Source: Tyzzerella sp.
GTDB taxonomy: Bacteria > Bacillota > Clostridia > Lachnospirales > Lachnospiraceae
Direction: 5' to 3'
Assembly (NCBI GenBank): GCA_017465565.1
Contig: JAFTWA010000049.1
Location: forward strand, 1 to 37,771
DNA: 37,771 bases
A program made the position numbers and the translations under genes. The notes beneath the pieces were generated by a model. The model did not search any database, was not told where the DNA came from, and was given only the letters and a program-made list of their open reading frames with translations. Numbering within the stretch: position 1 is the first letter of the stretch; every line of letters begins with the position of its first letter. Positions 8,012-14,691 of this stretch are shown here, in pieces.

Positions 8012-8159
8012 TCCAGGGGAAAGTATTGTGACCACTATAACATCCGGATTTATCCTCTCCCGAGTTTTAAGGGTCTCAATGTAGGCGTTCTTTTATTTTT
8101 TAATTTTTATTAACGTCTAACAGTTCGATGAGATAGTGGTCACAATACTTTCCCCTGGA
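8012..8159 (-). ncRNA. Structured repeat element, copy B
   Basis: Perfect 27-bp inverted repeat (8012-8038 with 8133-8159) around a 94-base interior that shares the CTCTCCCGAGTTTTAAGGG and CTCAATGTA blocks and an inner helix (near 8081-8089 with 8112-8121) with copy A. It lies 14 bases behind the stop codon of the DUF6147-like gene on the minus strand, so it probably forms the 3' end of that transcript. It could protect or terminate the mRNA, or be a separately processed RNA. Confidence 0.6.
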
Positions 8160-8172
8160 GAGATGTCTGAAC

Positions 8173-8640
8173 CTACATCCAAAGAGAGCTTGTACATGAA
8201 CTACTCATATCTGTAGACGCATAATGTACACTACGTACGCGGTAGTAATATCCACTACTAACCCAAAGGGATTTACTAACTCCTGCCGTCAATGCATTTG
8301 TGTTTGTTGCTGAATAAGAAGTTACTCGCACCCAGCTACCACTTACTAAACGTTCCACGACTGCATTCACAGATACTTTACATCGATAAGCTGCATTGGT
8401 GATACCACCAACTCCAATCTTTCCACCACCTGCATCATTGATAATTGAATAACCACTTGCCAGATACACACCTCTAGTCTGTGATTCTGCATAGCCAATC
8501 AATGCATCCTCTGTCAAGAGTTCTGAAAATTCAATATCTTCATCTACAATATCTTCTGCCTGAACATCCATATGATAACCGAAGATACCTGTTACACACA
8601 TCATTGTTGCCAATATAAAAATGGTCAGTTTTTTCTTCAA
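8173..8640 (-). CDS. Small secreted protein, DUF6147-like
   Basis: A 155-residue exported protein. Residues 1-29 form a signal peptide (KKK, hydrophobic core, cleavage after VQA). A short acidic linker follows, then a compact Gly/Ser/Tyr-rich domain (about residues 56-155) with repeated beta-strand-like stretches such as TRGVYLASGYSIIND, and two cysteines that could form a disulfide. I recognise it as like the DUF6147 proteins of Lachnospiraceae, function unknown. The start is the TTG at 8640, seven bases behind GGAGGG; the ATG at 8658 overlaps the ribosome binding site. It has an ECF-type promoter and lies behind an anti-sigma gene, so it is a likely target of the ECF sigma factor encoded at 10773-11330. 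Confidence 0.7.
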   Translation of the reverse strand: MKKKLTIFILATMMCVTGIFGYHMDVQAEDIVDEDIEFSELLTEDALIGYAESQTRGVYLASGYSIINDAGGGKIGVGGITNAAYRCKVSVNAVVERLVSGSWVRVTSYSATNTNALTAGVSKSLWVSSGYYYRVRSVHYASTDMSSSCTSSLWM

Positions 8641-8659
8641 TTGAGATCCCTCCTTCATG

Positions 8660-8735
8660 TCCCTTTACTATATAGACACATGAACTGACAAAAACTGACG
8701 CATTTTTCAAATTTTTTTAATTTTTTTTAAATTTT
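8660..8735 (-). promoter_or_regulatory. ECF-type promoter copy 1, upstream of the secreted protein gene
   Basis: Minus strand A-tracts (possible UP element), GCGTCAGTT, 15 bases, GTCTATATAG, then a short leader to AAGGAGGG. It starts right at the anti-sigma stop codon. No good sigma-A -35 fits the TATATA here. Confidence 0.6.
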
Positions 8736-9546
8736 ATGGAAAATATAAATTTTCTAGTATCTCATTTACATTTTCCTTACTTAAATTAAATATCTGCAAG
8801 AAATAATAAACATTCTGATATTCAAATTCCGCTATCCAACGGCTATCTCCATTGTCATCAACATAATATTGCTTAATATGAATTATTGCCGAGCTTACGT
8901 CCTTTGTATATTCTTCTATTAATGTATCTTCTATATCGCCACCAATTGAACTGACTCTGTAATTTGGTCGCATTATATACGCAATCACTCCTACATTTTC
9001 TTGCTCATAGAGAATTTGCGCACTTTGAGTATCTTTATATATTACAATATCCTGAAACTCCATTCCTACTGGCATATAATACGGTCTCACTGGCGCAAAT
9101 TGGAATTCATCCTCTATCTGCTGATAAGCCTCTTCCTCGTTTACACCTTCTGATTCTTTCACTCTCTTATCCTCAGAATCTATATTGGTTTGTTCTCTTC
9201 CACCCAGCATCCACTTGACTTTCTCTACAACCTGCTCTGGTCCACCCATACTGGTCACCCCGAACATCATCGCCAATACCAGCGCAGCCGCAAGTACAAT
9301 CCATTTAGTCCATTTCCGTTTGCGCTTATATACTTTACCAAGACGGATGAGTTCTTTATCTTCTTCGGACAAGTTCTCATACGCCTTCTGCGCCTCGTAC
9401 TCCCGAATCTGCGCAAAAAGTTTGTCACGTATTTCATCCGGCGCCTTGAGATTTCGTATCTCCGGGTCCCGGTTTACTTCTTCCAAAATTCTGTCCGCTT
9501 CCTTCTCTGATTCCATTTGAATGAAGCGATTCATTTTATCATCCAT
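8734..9546 (-). CDS. Membrane-anchored anti-sigma factor, DUF4367-like C-terminus
   Basis: A 270-residue protein with an N-terminal charged cytoplasmic part (residues 1-80, including DPEIRNLKAPDEIRDKLFAQI), one transmembrane segment at about 83-101 after a KRKRK stretch, and an outside domain of about 160 residues with YYMPVGMEFQDI and YFLQIF segments as in DUF4367 proteins. This plan is that of Firmicute anti-sigma factors that hold an ECF sigma factor at the membrane. No zinc-binding HxxxCxxC is present. GAGGAG lies six bases before the ATG. Its sigma partner is probably at 10773-11330, with murG lying in between on the other strand. The secreted-protein gene follows directly. Confidence 0.75.
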   Translation of the reverse strand: MDDKMNRFIQMESEKEADRILEEVNRDPEIRNLKAPDEIRDKLFAQIREYEAQKAYENLSEEDKELIRLGKVYKRKRKWTKWIVLAAALVLAMMFGVTSMGGPEQVVEKVKWMLGGREQTNIDSEDKRVKESEGVNEEEAYQQIEDEFQFAPVRPYYMPVGMEFQDIVIYKDTQSAQILYEQENVGVIAYIMRPNYRVSSIGGDIEDTLIEEYTKDVSSAIIHIKQYYVDDNGDSRWIAEFEYQNVYYFLQIFNLSKENVNEILENLYFP

Positions 9547-9579
9547 GTAAATCTCCTCGTATTATCAATTTCGTTCCCC

Positions 9580-9608
9580 TTGACCTTTCTTGGAATACTG
9601 TTTAATAT
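9580..9608 (+). promoter_or_regulatory. murG promoter
   Basis: TTGACC, 17 bases, TAATAT (a TATAAT overlaps three bases further). It precedes the murG start by about 35 bases. Confidence 0.6.
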
Positions 9609-9642
9609 AATATTAATGAATCCCAATCATTGGAGGAACGCT

Positions 9643-10707
9643 ATGAAACGTATTATCTTAACTGGCGGAGGTACCGCCGGTCATGTTACACCTAATATTG
9701 CTCTTTTACCAACGCTGAAAGAACTGGGATATGATATCCACTACATCGGTTCTTATAACGGCATTGAAAAAGAACTGATTGAACAACTTGGAATCCCTTA
9801 TCATGGGATTTCTTCTGGAAAGCTTCGTCGTTATTTCAGCTTACAGAATTTCACGGACCCATTCCGTGTTCTGAAAGGATTTGGCGAAGCAAAAAAATTA
9901 ATTAAATCCTTAAAGCCTGATGTTATTTTTTCAAAAGGCGGGTTTGTATCCGTTCCTGTTGTCATGGCTGGCAAGCAATGCCACGTGCCAACGATTATCC
10001 ACGAATCGGATATGACTCCTGGTTTGGCAAACAAATTGTCAATCCCATCTGCCAGCAAGGTTTGCTGCAACTTCCCTGAGACACTAAACCATCTTCCAAA
10101 GGAGAAGGCAGTTCTCACAGGCTCTCCAATCCGTCAGGAATTATTATCTGGCGACCGCGACGCAGCCCTTAAGTTCTGCGGACTCACACCTGACAAACCA
10201 GTGATTATGGTTGTCGGCGGAAGCCTTGGCGCTGTTGCAGTTAATAATGCCGTCCGCGCAATTCTTCCAGAATTACTGAAAGAATTCCATGTCATTCATC
10301 TTTGCGGTAAAGGTAAGACGGACGAATCCTTGAAGGATTTGAAGGGTTATGTTCAATTTGAATATATCAAACAGGAATTAAAGGATTTATTTGCTCTTAC
10401 AGACATTGTAATCTCAAGAGCTGGTGCCAACGCAATCTGCGAACTTCTGGCACTTCATAAGCCAAATTTACTGATTCCACTCTCTGCAAATGCAAGCCGT
10501 GGAGACCAGATTTTAAACGCACGTTCTTTTGAACGTCAAGGCTTTAGCGTTGTTTTAGAAGAAGAAGAATTAACTAACGAAGTCCTTTTAAATGCAATCC
10601 GCAAACTCTATAAAGAAAAGGATGCTTACATAGATGCCATGAAGAACTCTTCACAACAAGATTCGATTCAAACGATTATCGGCTTGATTCAGGAAGCATC
10701 AAAGTAA
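9643..10707 (+). CDS. murG: MurG, UDP-GlcNAc:lipid I N-acetylglucosaminyltransferase
   Basis: Adds N-acetylglucosamine to lipid I to make lipid II at the inner face of the cell membrane. Length 354 residues from the ATG at 9643, which has GGAGG six bases upstream; the open frame reaches back to 9517 but has no start signal there. The N-terminal GGGTAGHVTPN motif, the HESDMTPGLAN segment, the GGSLGA loop and the C-terminal IPLSANASRGDQ acceptor/donor motif are all present. It stands alone, outside a dcw cluster, between the two halves of a sigma/anti-sigma pair. Another murG elsewhere in the genome is possible. Confidence 0.93.
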   Translation: MKRIILTGGGTAGHVTPNIALLPTLKELGYDIHYIGSYNGIEKELIEQLGIPYHGISSGKLRRYFSLQNFTDPFRVLKGFGEAKKLIKSLKPDVIFSKGGFVSVPVVMAGKQCHVPTIIHESDMTPGLANKLSIPSASKVCCNFPETLNHLPKEKAVLTGSPIRQELLSGDRDAALKFCGLTPDKPVIMVVGGSLGAVAVNNAVRAILPELLKEFHVIHLCGKGKTDESLKDLKGYVQFEYIKQELKDLFALTDIVISRAGANAICELLALHKPNLLIPLSANASRGDQILNARSFERQGFSVVLEEEELTNEVLLNAIRKLYKEKDAYIDAMKNSSQQDSIQTIIGLIQEASK

Positions 10708-10737
10708 GTTTTCGGAACATTTTCCATTCAAAACTAC

Positions 10738-10766
10738 AAAAAGGTGTCGATTCGGCACCTTTTTCT
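10738..10766. terminator. Bidirectional terminator between murG and the sigma factor gene
   Basis: Stem AAAAAGGTG / CACCTTTTT with an inner CG pairing, T-run on both strands. It serves murG (plus) and the ECF sigma gene (minus). Confidence 0.85.
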
Positions 10767-10772
10767 TCTTAA

Positions 10773-11330
10773 TTAGGACCGACGCACAAGCTCATCAAAT
10801 TCTTCTCCGAAATTTTTATGTATCCATTTTCTGGCCCTATATAATCTGCTATAAAGCACATCTTTTGAGACACCCAATTCCTCTGCTACCAACTCTTGTG
10901 GCTTTTCCAGACAACATACTAAGTTTATGGCTTCATACCAAAGCTCATTCTCTTCACGCAAACGCTCAAGAATGCTCTTCTTTAATTCATCTTGCCTCTT
11001 TCTTTGTTCATCCATTATGTAGGCATCTTCCACACTAATGGTTGACGCAGAGTCTTCTTCCAATGCACACATCTCCGCCTCTATCTGCTCGTACTTTGTG
11101 TCACGAGTGAGATTAAATGCAAGATTTCTTGCCGTCCTCATCAGATAACCACGAGCAGACTTAATATTAGCTTTGTCCATATGTGTGTAGAACTGGAAGA
11201 ATGCCTTCTGTGTGATCTCATGTGCTAAATCTTCGTTCTTTGTATACTTGTAACTGATTCTATAAACATCATCTTTATAAGCCAGATAGATACTGTCGAA
11301 TTTTCCTTCTTTACTTGTCTTATATTCCAC
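10773..11330 (-). CDS. ECF-type RNA polymerase sigma factor
   Basis: A 185-residue sigma-70 family factor with the two ECF regions only: region 2 around residues 12-75 (NEDLAHEITQKAFFQFY) and region 4 near 140-175 (LVAEELGVSKDVLYSRLYRARKWI). The start is GTG at 11330 with AGGAG nine bases upstream. It follows a HIT-family gene by 24 bases and may be cotranscribed with it. Its stop faces the murG terminator, so the anti-sigma gene at 9546 cannot be in the same transcript. The duplicated GCGTCAGTT/GTCTATATAG promoters downstream are its likely targets (inference). Confidence 0.85.
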   Translation of the reverse strand: MEYKTSKEGKFDSIYLAYKDDVYRISYKYTKNEDLAHEITQKAFFQFYTHMDKANIKSARGYLMRTARNLAFNLTRDTKYEQIEAEMCALEEDSASTISVEDAYIMDEQRKRQDELKKSILERLREENELWYEAINLVCCLEKPQELVAEELGVSKDVLYSRLYRARKWIHKNFGEEFDELVRRS

Positions 11331-11354
11331 AATACATATCTCCTGCTTTTTCTA

Positions 11355-11765
11355 CTATTCAGCCATCCCCGAAAGAACCATTTCTTTTACATCATCTGAA
11401 AGAGAACCTGGTTCCCACCCGATATTTACATTATCGTTTTCATAGCGTGGAATCAGATGCATATGAAAATGGAAAACAGTCTGTCCCGCTGCTGTTCCAT
11501 TATTCTGCAATACATTGTATCCATCACAGCCAACGATATCCTTCAATTTGGTAATCATTTTCTTGGCAAGTACCAGCACCTTCGCCGCCAGCTCATCATC
11601 CAATTCATACAGGTTTGCATAGTGTTCTTTTGGAAGAATCAATGCATGTCCTTTAGAAGCTGGCGAAACATCCATGATTACTCGGAAGTCTTTGTCCTCA
11701 TATAATGTTGCTGATGGAATCTCTCCTGCTGCAATTTTGCAAAAAATACATTTGTCGTCTCTCAT
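11355..11765 (-). CDS. HIT family nucleotide hydrolase (Hint-like)
   Basis: A 136-residue histidine-triad protein. The N-terminus has CIFCKIAAGEIPS, with a CxxC that binds zinc in many members, and the catalytic triad HFHMHLIPR lies near residues 98-106. Members hydrolyse AMP-lysine or other nucleoside phosphoramidates. AGAGGG lies eight bases before the ATG. It is divergent from the histidine kinase gene and 24 bases ahead of the ECF sigma gene. Confidence 0.92.
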   Translation of the reverse strand: MRDDKCIFCKIAAGEIPSATLYEDKDFRVIMDVSPASKGHALILPKEHYANLYELDDELAAKVLVLAKKMITKLKDIVGCDGYNVLQNNGTAAGQTVFHFHMHLIPRYENDNVNIGWEPGSLSDDVKEMVLSGMAE

Positions 11766-11808
11766 TTTTTAGACCCTCTTTCTTAATATTTATGATATAT
11801 TGCCGACC

Positions 11809-11816
11809 TTGTCGAA
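11809..11816 (+). promoter_or_regulatory. Possible Spo0A box upstream of the histidine kinase
   Basis: Exact TTGTCGAA, 62 bases ahead of the kinase start, in the divergent HIT/kinase intergenic region. An 8-base match is expected about once by chance in a window of this size. Confidence 0.35.
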
Positions 11817-11877
11817 CAATTATATTTGATTCTGGTATCCCTTGATGTTACACTTTGTAGTGAAAGGTGGAATACAT

Positions 11878-12576
11878 ATGACATTTAATAAAGATTTTGA
11901 ATTCTTGCTCAGTAAATTTGCACATGAGCTTCGCAATCCTCTTACTAGTGTGTATAGTTCAATTCAGTTAATCGAATTACAGCATCCAGAAGTAAAGGAT
12001 TTTAAATACTGGTCAAGCTTAACCTGTGACCTTGAATATATGAACAGCTTAATCTCCGAGCTTTCCAGCTTCTCAAAGTCAGAACGGCTATCACTTACAA
12101 AATTCTCTTTGAGAGCAATGCTGGAACAGATTTCGCTTTCTTTTGCTGCTTCCATTGCAGAATCGGAAGTAGAATACACTTCAAGGCTTGACTCTGCTCT
12201 TCCTATTATTATAGGAGACGAAATTAAAATGAAAGAAGTATTCTTAAATCTTCTTCGCAATGCCTACGAGGCATCCCTTCCGGATAAGAAGATTTATATG
12301 GAAGCATTTGCAAATGAGACGGAAGTAATTGTCCGCATTCAGGATACTGGCTGTGGCATCTCAAAGGAACACCTTCCTACTATCTTCGAGCCGTTTGTGA
12401 CTCATAAAAAGGAAGGAACCGGCCTTGGTCTCGCAATTTGCGACCATGTTGTGAAAGCACACCATGGCAAGATTGCCGTGGAATCTGCTCCCGGAGTTGG
12501 AACTGTATTTACAGTGTCCTTTCCTCTTGCCAACGCCGCACTCCTAGCTTCTTACGGGGCGCAATCAGAAAAGTAA
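11878..12576 (+). CDS. Orphan soluble histidine kinase
   Basis: A 232-residue kinase core without any sensor domain or membrane segment: the phospho-accepting His is at residue 16 (FAHELRNPLTS), followed by a helical dimerisation part and the HATPase domain with N box NLLRNAYEAS, G1 DTGCGIS, F box FEPFV and G2 GTGLGLAI. The H-box resembles that of sporulation kinases (KinA-E). The ATG at 11878 is chosen because AAAGGTGG precedes it by seven bases; the upstream in-frame ATGs have none. No response regulator is nearby. The last 68 bases overlap the rhomboid gene on the other strand. Confidence 0.85.
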   Translation: MTFNKDFEFLLSKFAHELRNPLTSVYSSIQLIELQHPEVKDFKYWSSLTCDLEYMNSLISELSSFSKSERLSLTKFSLRAMLEQISLSFAASIAESEVEYTSRLDSALPIIIGDEIKMKEVFLNLLRNAYEASLPDKKIYMEAFANETEVIVRIQDTGCGISKEHLPTIFEPFVTHKKEGTGLGLAICDHVVKAHHGKIAVESAPGVGTVFTVSFPLANAALLASYGAQSEK

Positions 12577-13129
12577 CGATTACACCGCTAAGCAAACCGC
12601 CAATGTGGGCGAAGTTATCTACACCTTCGCCTACAAATCCTAAATATAAGCTGATTCCAATCATAAAAAGCATGCCCTGTCTGGTTACATTTCCGATTCG
12701 TCCGCGGTTTAGTATCGCAAGACAAAGCAGCGCCCCAGTAAGACCGAAGATTGCTCCGGATGCACCAGCAGAAATCGCATAATCCTGTGTCTTTAATTCA
12801 AATACCAGTGATAAGAGATTGCCTCCAAGACCACTTACAAAATAAATAATAAGAAATCTTACTTTTCCCACAACAGGCTCAACGTTTGTACCAACCACAC
12901 CGAGTGTGATCATGTTGTTCATTAAATGCTGTATGTCAAAATGCAGAAAAATCGAAGCAAAGAGGCGATAATACTCTTTATATTCTATTACATTTGGCAC
13001 ATACACGGCTCCGTGCTCCAGAAGATAATATCCGTCTTCCGTCATCCCGCCGAAAGACAGAATTAAGAAGTACACAACATTCAGAGCAATTAAGATAATC
13101 GTGCAAGTCGCCCTTTTCCGATAAGTCAT
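12509..13129 (-). CDS. Rhomboid family intramembrane serine protease
   Basis: A 206-residue membrane protease with about six transmembrane segments. Catalytic Ser is S124 in GASGAIFG, catalytic His is H175 in NFAHIGG, and the HLMNNM motif (68-73) supplies the oxyanion asparagine. It cleaves membrane proteins within or near their transmembrane helix; the substrate is unknown. AAAGGAA lies six bases before the ATG at 13129 (ATG at 13135 is too close to it). The promoter overlaps the end of the DUF6382 gene. The 3' end overlaps the histidine kinase gene. Confidence 0.92.
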   Translation of the reverse strand: MTYRKRATCTIILIALNVVYFLILSFGGMTEDGYYLLEHGAVYVPNVIEYKEYYRLFASIFLHFDIQHLMNNMITLGVVGTNVEPVVGKVRFLIIYFVSGLGGNLLSLVFELKTQDYAISAGASGAIFGLTGALLCLAILNRGRIGNVTRQGMLFMIGISLYLGFVGEGVDNFAHIGGLLSGVIVTFLIAPRKKLGVRRWQEERTL

Positions 13130-13177
13130 TTTCATTTCCTTTCATTTTCATATGTTAGTATGAACGAATATAAAGAT

Positions 13178-13206
13178 ATTATAGTGAATTTTCCTTTTAT
13201 TGACAA
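13178..13206 (-). promoter_or_regulatory. Rhomboid gene promoter
   Basis: Minus strand TTGTCA, 17 bases, TATAAT. The -35 lies within the last codons of the DUF6382 gene, showing that rhomboid is not dependent on the pilus operon. Confidence 0.65.
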
Positions 13207-13865
13207 GTTTTCTTTCTGCGTTCCAAAAATCTGCGCACAGGTTCCCACATTTCTATTTTTTCTGCAATTAAAACCTCCTCCAAATCTGGATTTTCCATCT
13301 TTTCCACATAATCGATAGGAGCCTCCTCTGTTTCTTCTCTTTCAAACTCCTCCAAAATCTGCTCAAGGCTATAGTGCTCCTCCATCGTTGACTTATGAAG
13401 CATATAAGCAAGGCGTACACCTTCCTCGTCCTTGTAGTCTACTTCCCGCACAAAATACTCTGTCAGCTTATGAAAATTTGCTTTCAGCTCCTCCTTACAG
13501 GGCGGATAATAACAAAAGAAATAGTTTCCTTTTTCGCAGAAAATGTATTCCGGCTCTAATAGAATGCAATTTTCAGAAAGCATGTATTTCTGCAATTCTT
13601 TCACCGCTTCGAGTATGGCTCCCGTAAGCTTTCTAATATCCTCACATTCTAGCTTGGATATCTCATGTACTGCTTTCAGCGAAGTTTTTCCGCTAATCTC
13701 ATAATGATAATGACTCTTTCCATCCACATAGCGGACTCTCGTCTTCAGAATTCCGAGTATGTCATTTTCCCGAAGCATCGCCAGCTGATAATCCTCCGCT
13801 TCCCCGCTTTCTCCCTCCAAAATAAGATATGCCTCTTTTAAATTATTTTTATAGTATGTTTTCAT
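13197..13865 (-). CDS. DUF6382-like protein, last gene of the Tad operon
   Basis: A 222-residue cytoplasmic protein with no signal or membrane segment. It resembles the DUF6382 domain found in Lachnospiraceae Tad loci (N-terminal YKNNLKEAYLILEGE; central YIFCEKGNYFFCYYPP). Family members as I remember them are longer, with a C-terminal FHA domain; here only a short acidic tail follows, so the FHA part seems to be missing. The ATG at 13865 has TAGGAG seven bases upstream and comes two bases after the TadE stop, so the gene is coupled to the pilus operon. Role in pilus regulation or assembly is inferred from position. Confidence 0.65.
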   Translation of the reverse strand: MKTYYKNNLKEAYLILEGESGEAEDYQLAMLRENDILGILKTRVRYVDGKSHYHYEISGKTSLKAVHEISKLECEDIRKLTGAILEAVKELQKYMLSENCILLEPEYIFCEKGNYFFCYYPPCKEELKANFHKLTEYFVREVDYKDEEGVRLAYMLHKSTMEEHYSLEQILEEFEREETEEAPIDYVEKMENPDLEEVLIAEKIEMWEPVRRFLERRKKTCQ

Positions 13866-13867
13866 TT

Positions 13868-14272
13868 TCAATCTCCTAACTCTTCTTGTATTTTCTCAAT
13901 TTTTCGGATATTCCGAATGTAATTCTCTGGCTCTGTCCGCCTCATAACCCGCTTAACAGAAATGGTCATGGATTTCTTTTTCGCCACGCACGCAATCTTT
14001 ACTTGCGTGTCCGCAAGCGTTACTTGCCCCTCCACCTTTGAAAAAAGCAGCATTCTCCCTTTTGTCCGTTCCTGAAAATAGGTTTCTAATTCTGTCTCAG
14101 TCCATTCTTCCCTGCCGCTTCCCACTGCCACGGTCTCGTACGCTGCCGCGGCGATAACATTTCTATCATGGTAGTAGAAAAGGCTATTTAAAATCACAAT
14201 AAAAACCAACAGGATGAGGGGCACAATGACTGCCGCCTCTATCGTAAAACTTCCTTTGTAAGCCCTTCTCAT
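13868..14272 (-). CDS. TadE-like minor pilin
   Basis: A 134-residue pseudopilin. The N-terminus RRAYKG is followed by SFTIEAAVIVPLILL, giving the type IV-like cleavage pattern G/SxxxE with Glu at +5 and a hydrophobic stretch to about residue 35. The rest is a short outside domain. The ATG at 14272 overlaps the TGA stop of the prepilin peptidase gene (ATGA), a sign of translational coupling. It is a substrate for that peptidase by expectation. Confidence 0.8.
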   Translation of the reverse strand: MRRAYKGSFTIEAAVIVPLILLVFIVILNSLFYYHDRNVIAAAAYETVAVGSGREEWTETELETYFQERTKGRMLLFSKVEGQVTLADTQVKIACVAKKKSMTISVKRVMRRTEPENYIRNIRKIEKIQEELGD

Positions 14273-14691
14273 AAAAGCATCACTCCCAAGTACGCTATAA
14301 AAAGAAAAGGTACAAATGGAATAGTTCTGCTTTTCTTCCAATGATATTTCCACAGATAAAATAAAGAAAAGAGACTGGCGCCGAGAGACGCGAGAAATAA
14401 CACCCAGAGAAGCTTTACTCCTCCCAGATAGATTCCAAGCAACGTAATCACCCAGCTGTCGCCATATCCGATTGCCTCTTTGGTCAGCTTACTGATTCCA
14501 AAAAACAGGATACCCACAACTCCGCCTGCTGCAATCAACCCAATATTTCCCTTGCTACAGGCTATCGTTAATAATACAGTGGAAATACTGAATAGTATCA
14601 TGGTAAACGTGGGGATTTCTTTGCTTTTCCAGTCGCTGTATCCACAAATTCCCAGATAACCCAGCATAATTCCATTTGCTAATATACACAT
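14269..14691 (-). CDS. Prepilin peptidase (A24 family, TadV-like)
   Basis: A 140-residue integral membrane aspartyl protease that cleaves the leader of Flp-type pilins. The two catalytic aspartates are visible in YSDWKSKEIP and GYGDSW. It is the short form without the methylase domain, as usual for TadV. The ATG at 14691 is nine bases behind AGGAGG; the TTG at 14700 abuts that site. The start overlaps the preceding TadE gene by 13 bases. Confidence 0.88.
   Translation of the reverse strand: MCILANGIMLGYLGICGYSDWKSKEIPTFTMILFSISTVLLTIACSKGNIGLIAAGGVVGILFFGISKLTKEAIGYGDSWVITLLGIYLGGVKLLWVLFLASLGASLFSLFYLWKYHWKKSRTIPFVPFLFIAYLGVMLL

Noticed and set aside
7744-8159. The two hairpin elements as a CRISPR array or integron attC sites
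   Set aside because: Only two units, long arms with different sequence, no spacers, no cas or integrase gene, and no GTTRRRY/RYYYAAC ends.
7744-8159. The two hairpin elements as MITE insertions
   Set aside because: Similarity continues beyond the inverted repeats on both sides (GAATAAT on one side, AGATGT on the other) and no target-site duplications are visible, so segment duplication fits better; not fully excluded.
7690-8735. A retron-type RNA at the hairpin elements
   Set aside because: No reverse transcriptase gene is present in the window.
12438-12782. Plus-strand frame across the kinase/rhomboid overlap
   Set aside because: Antisense to rhomboid and out of frame with the kinase; no start signal.
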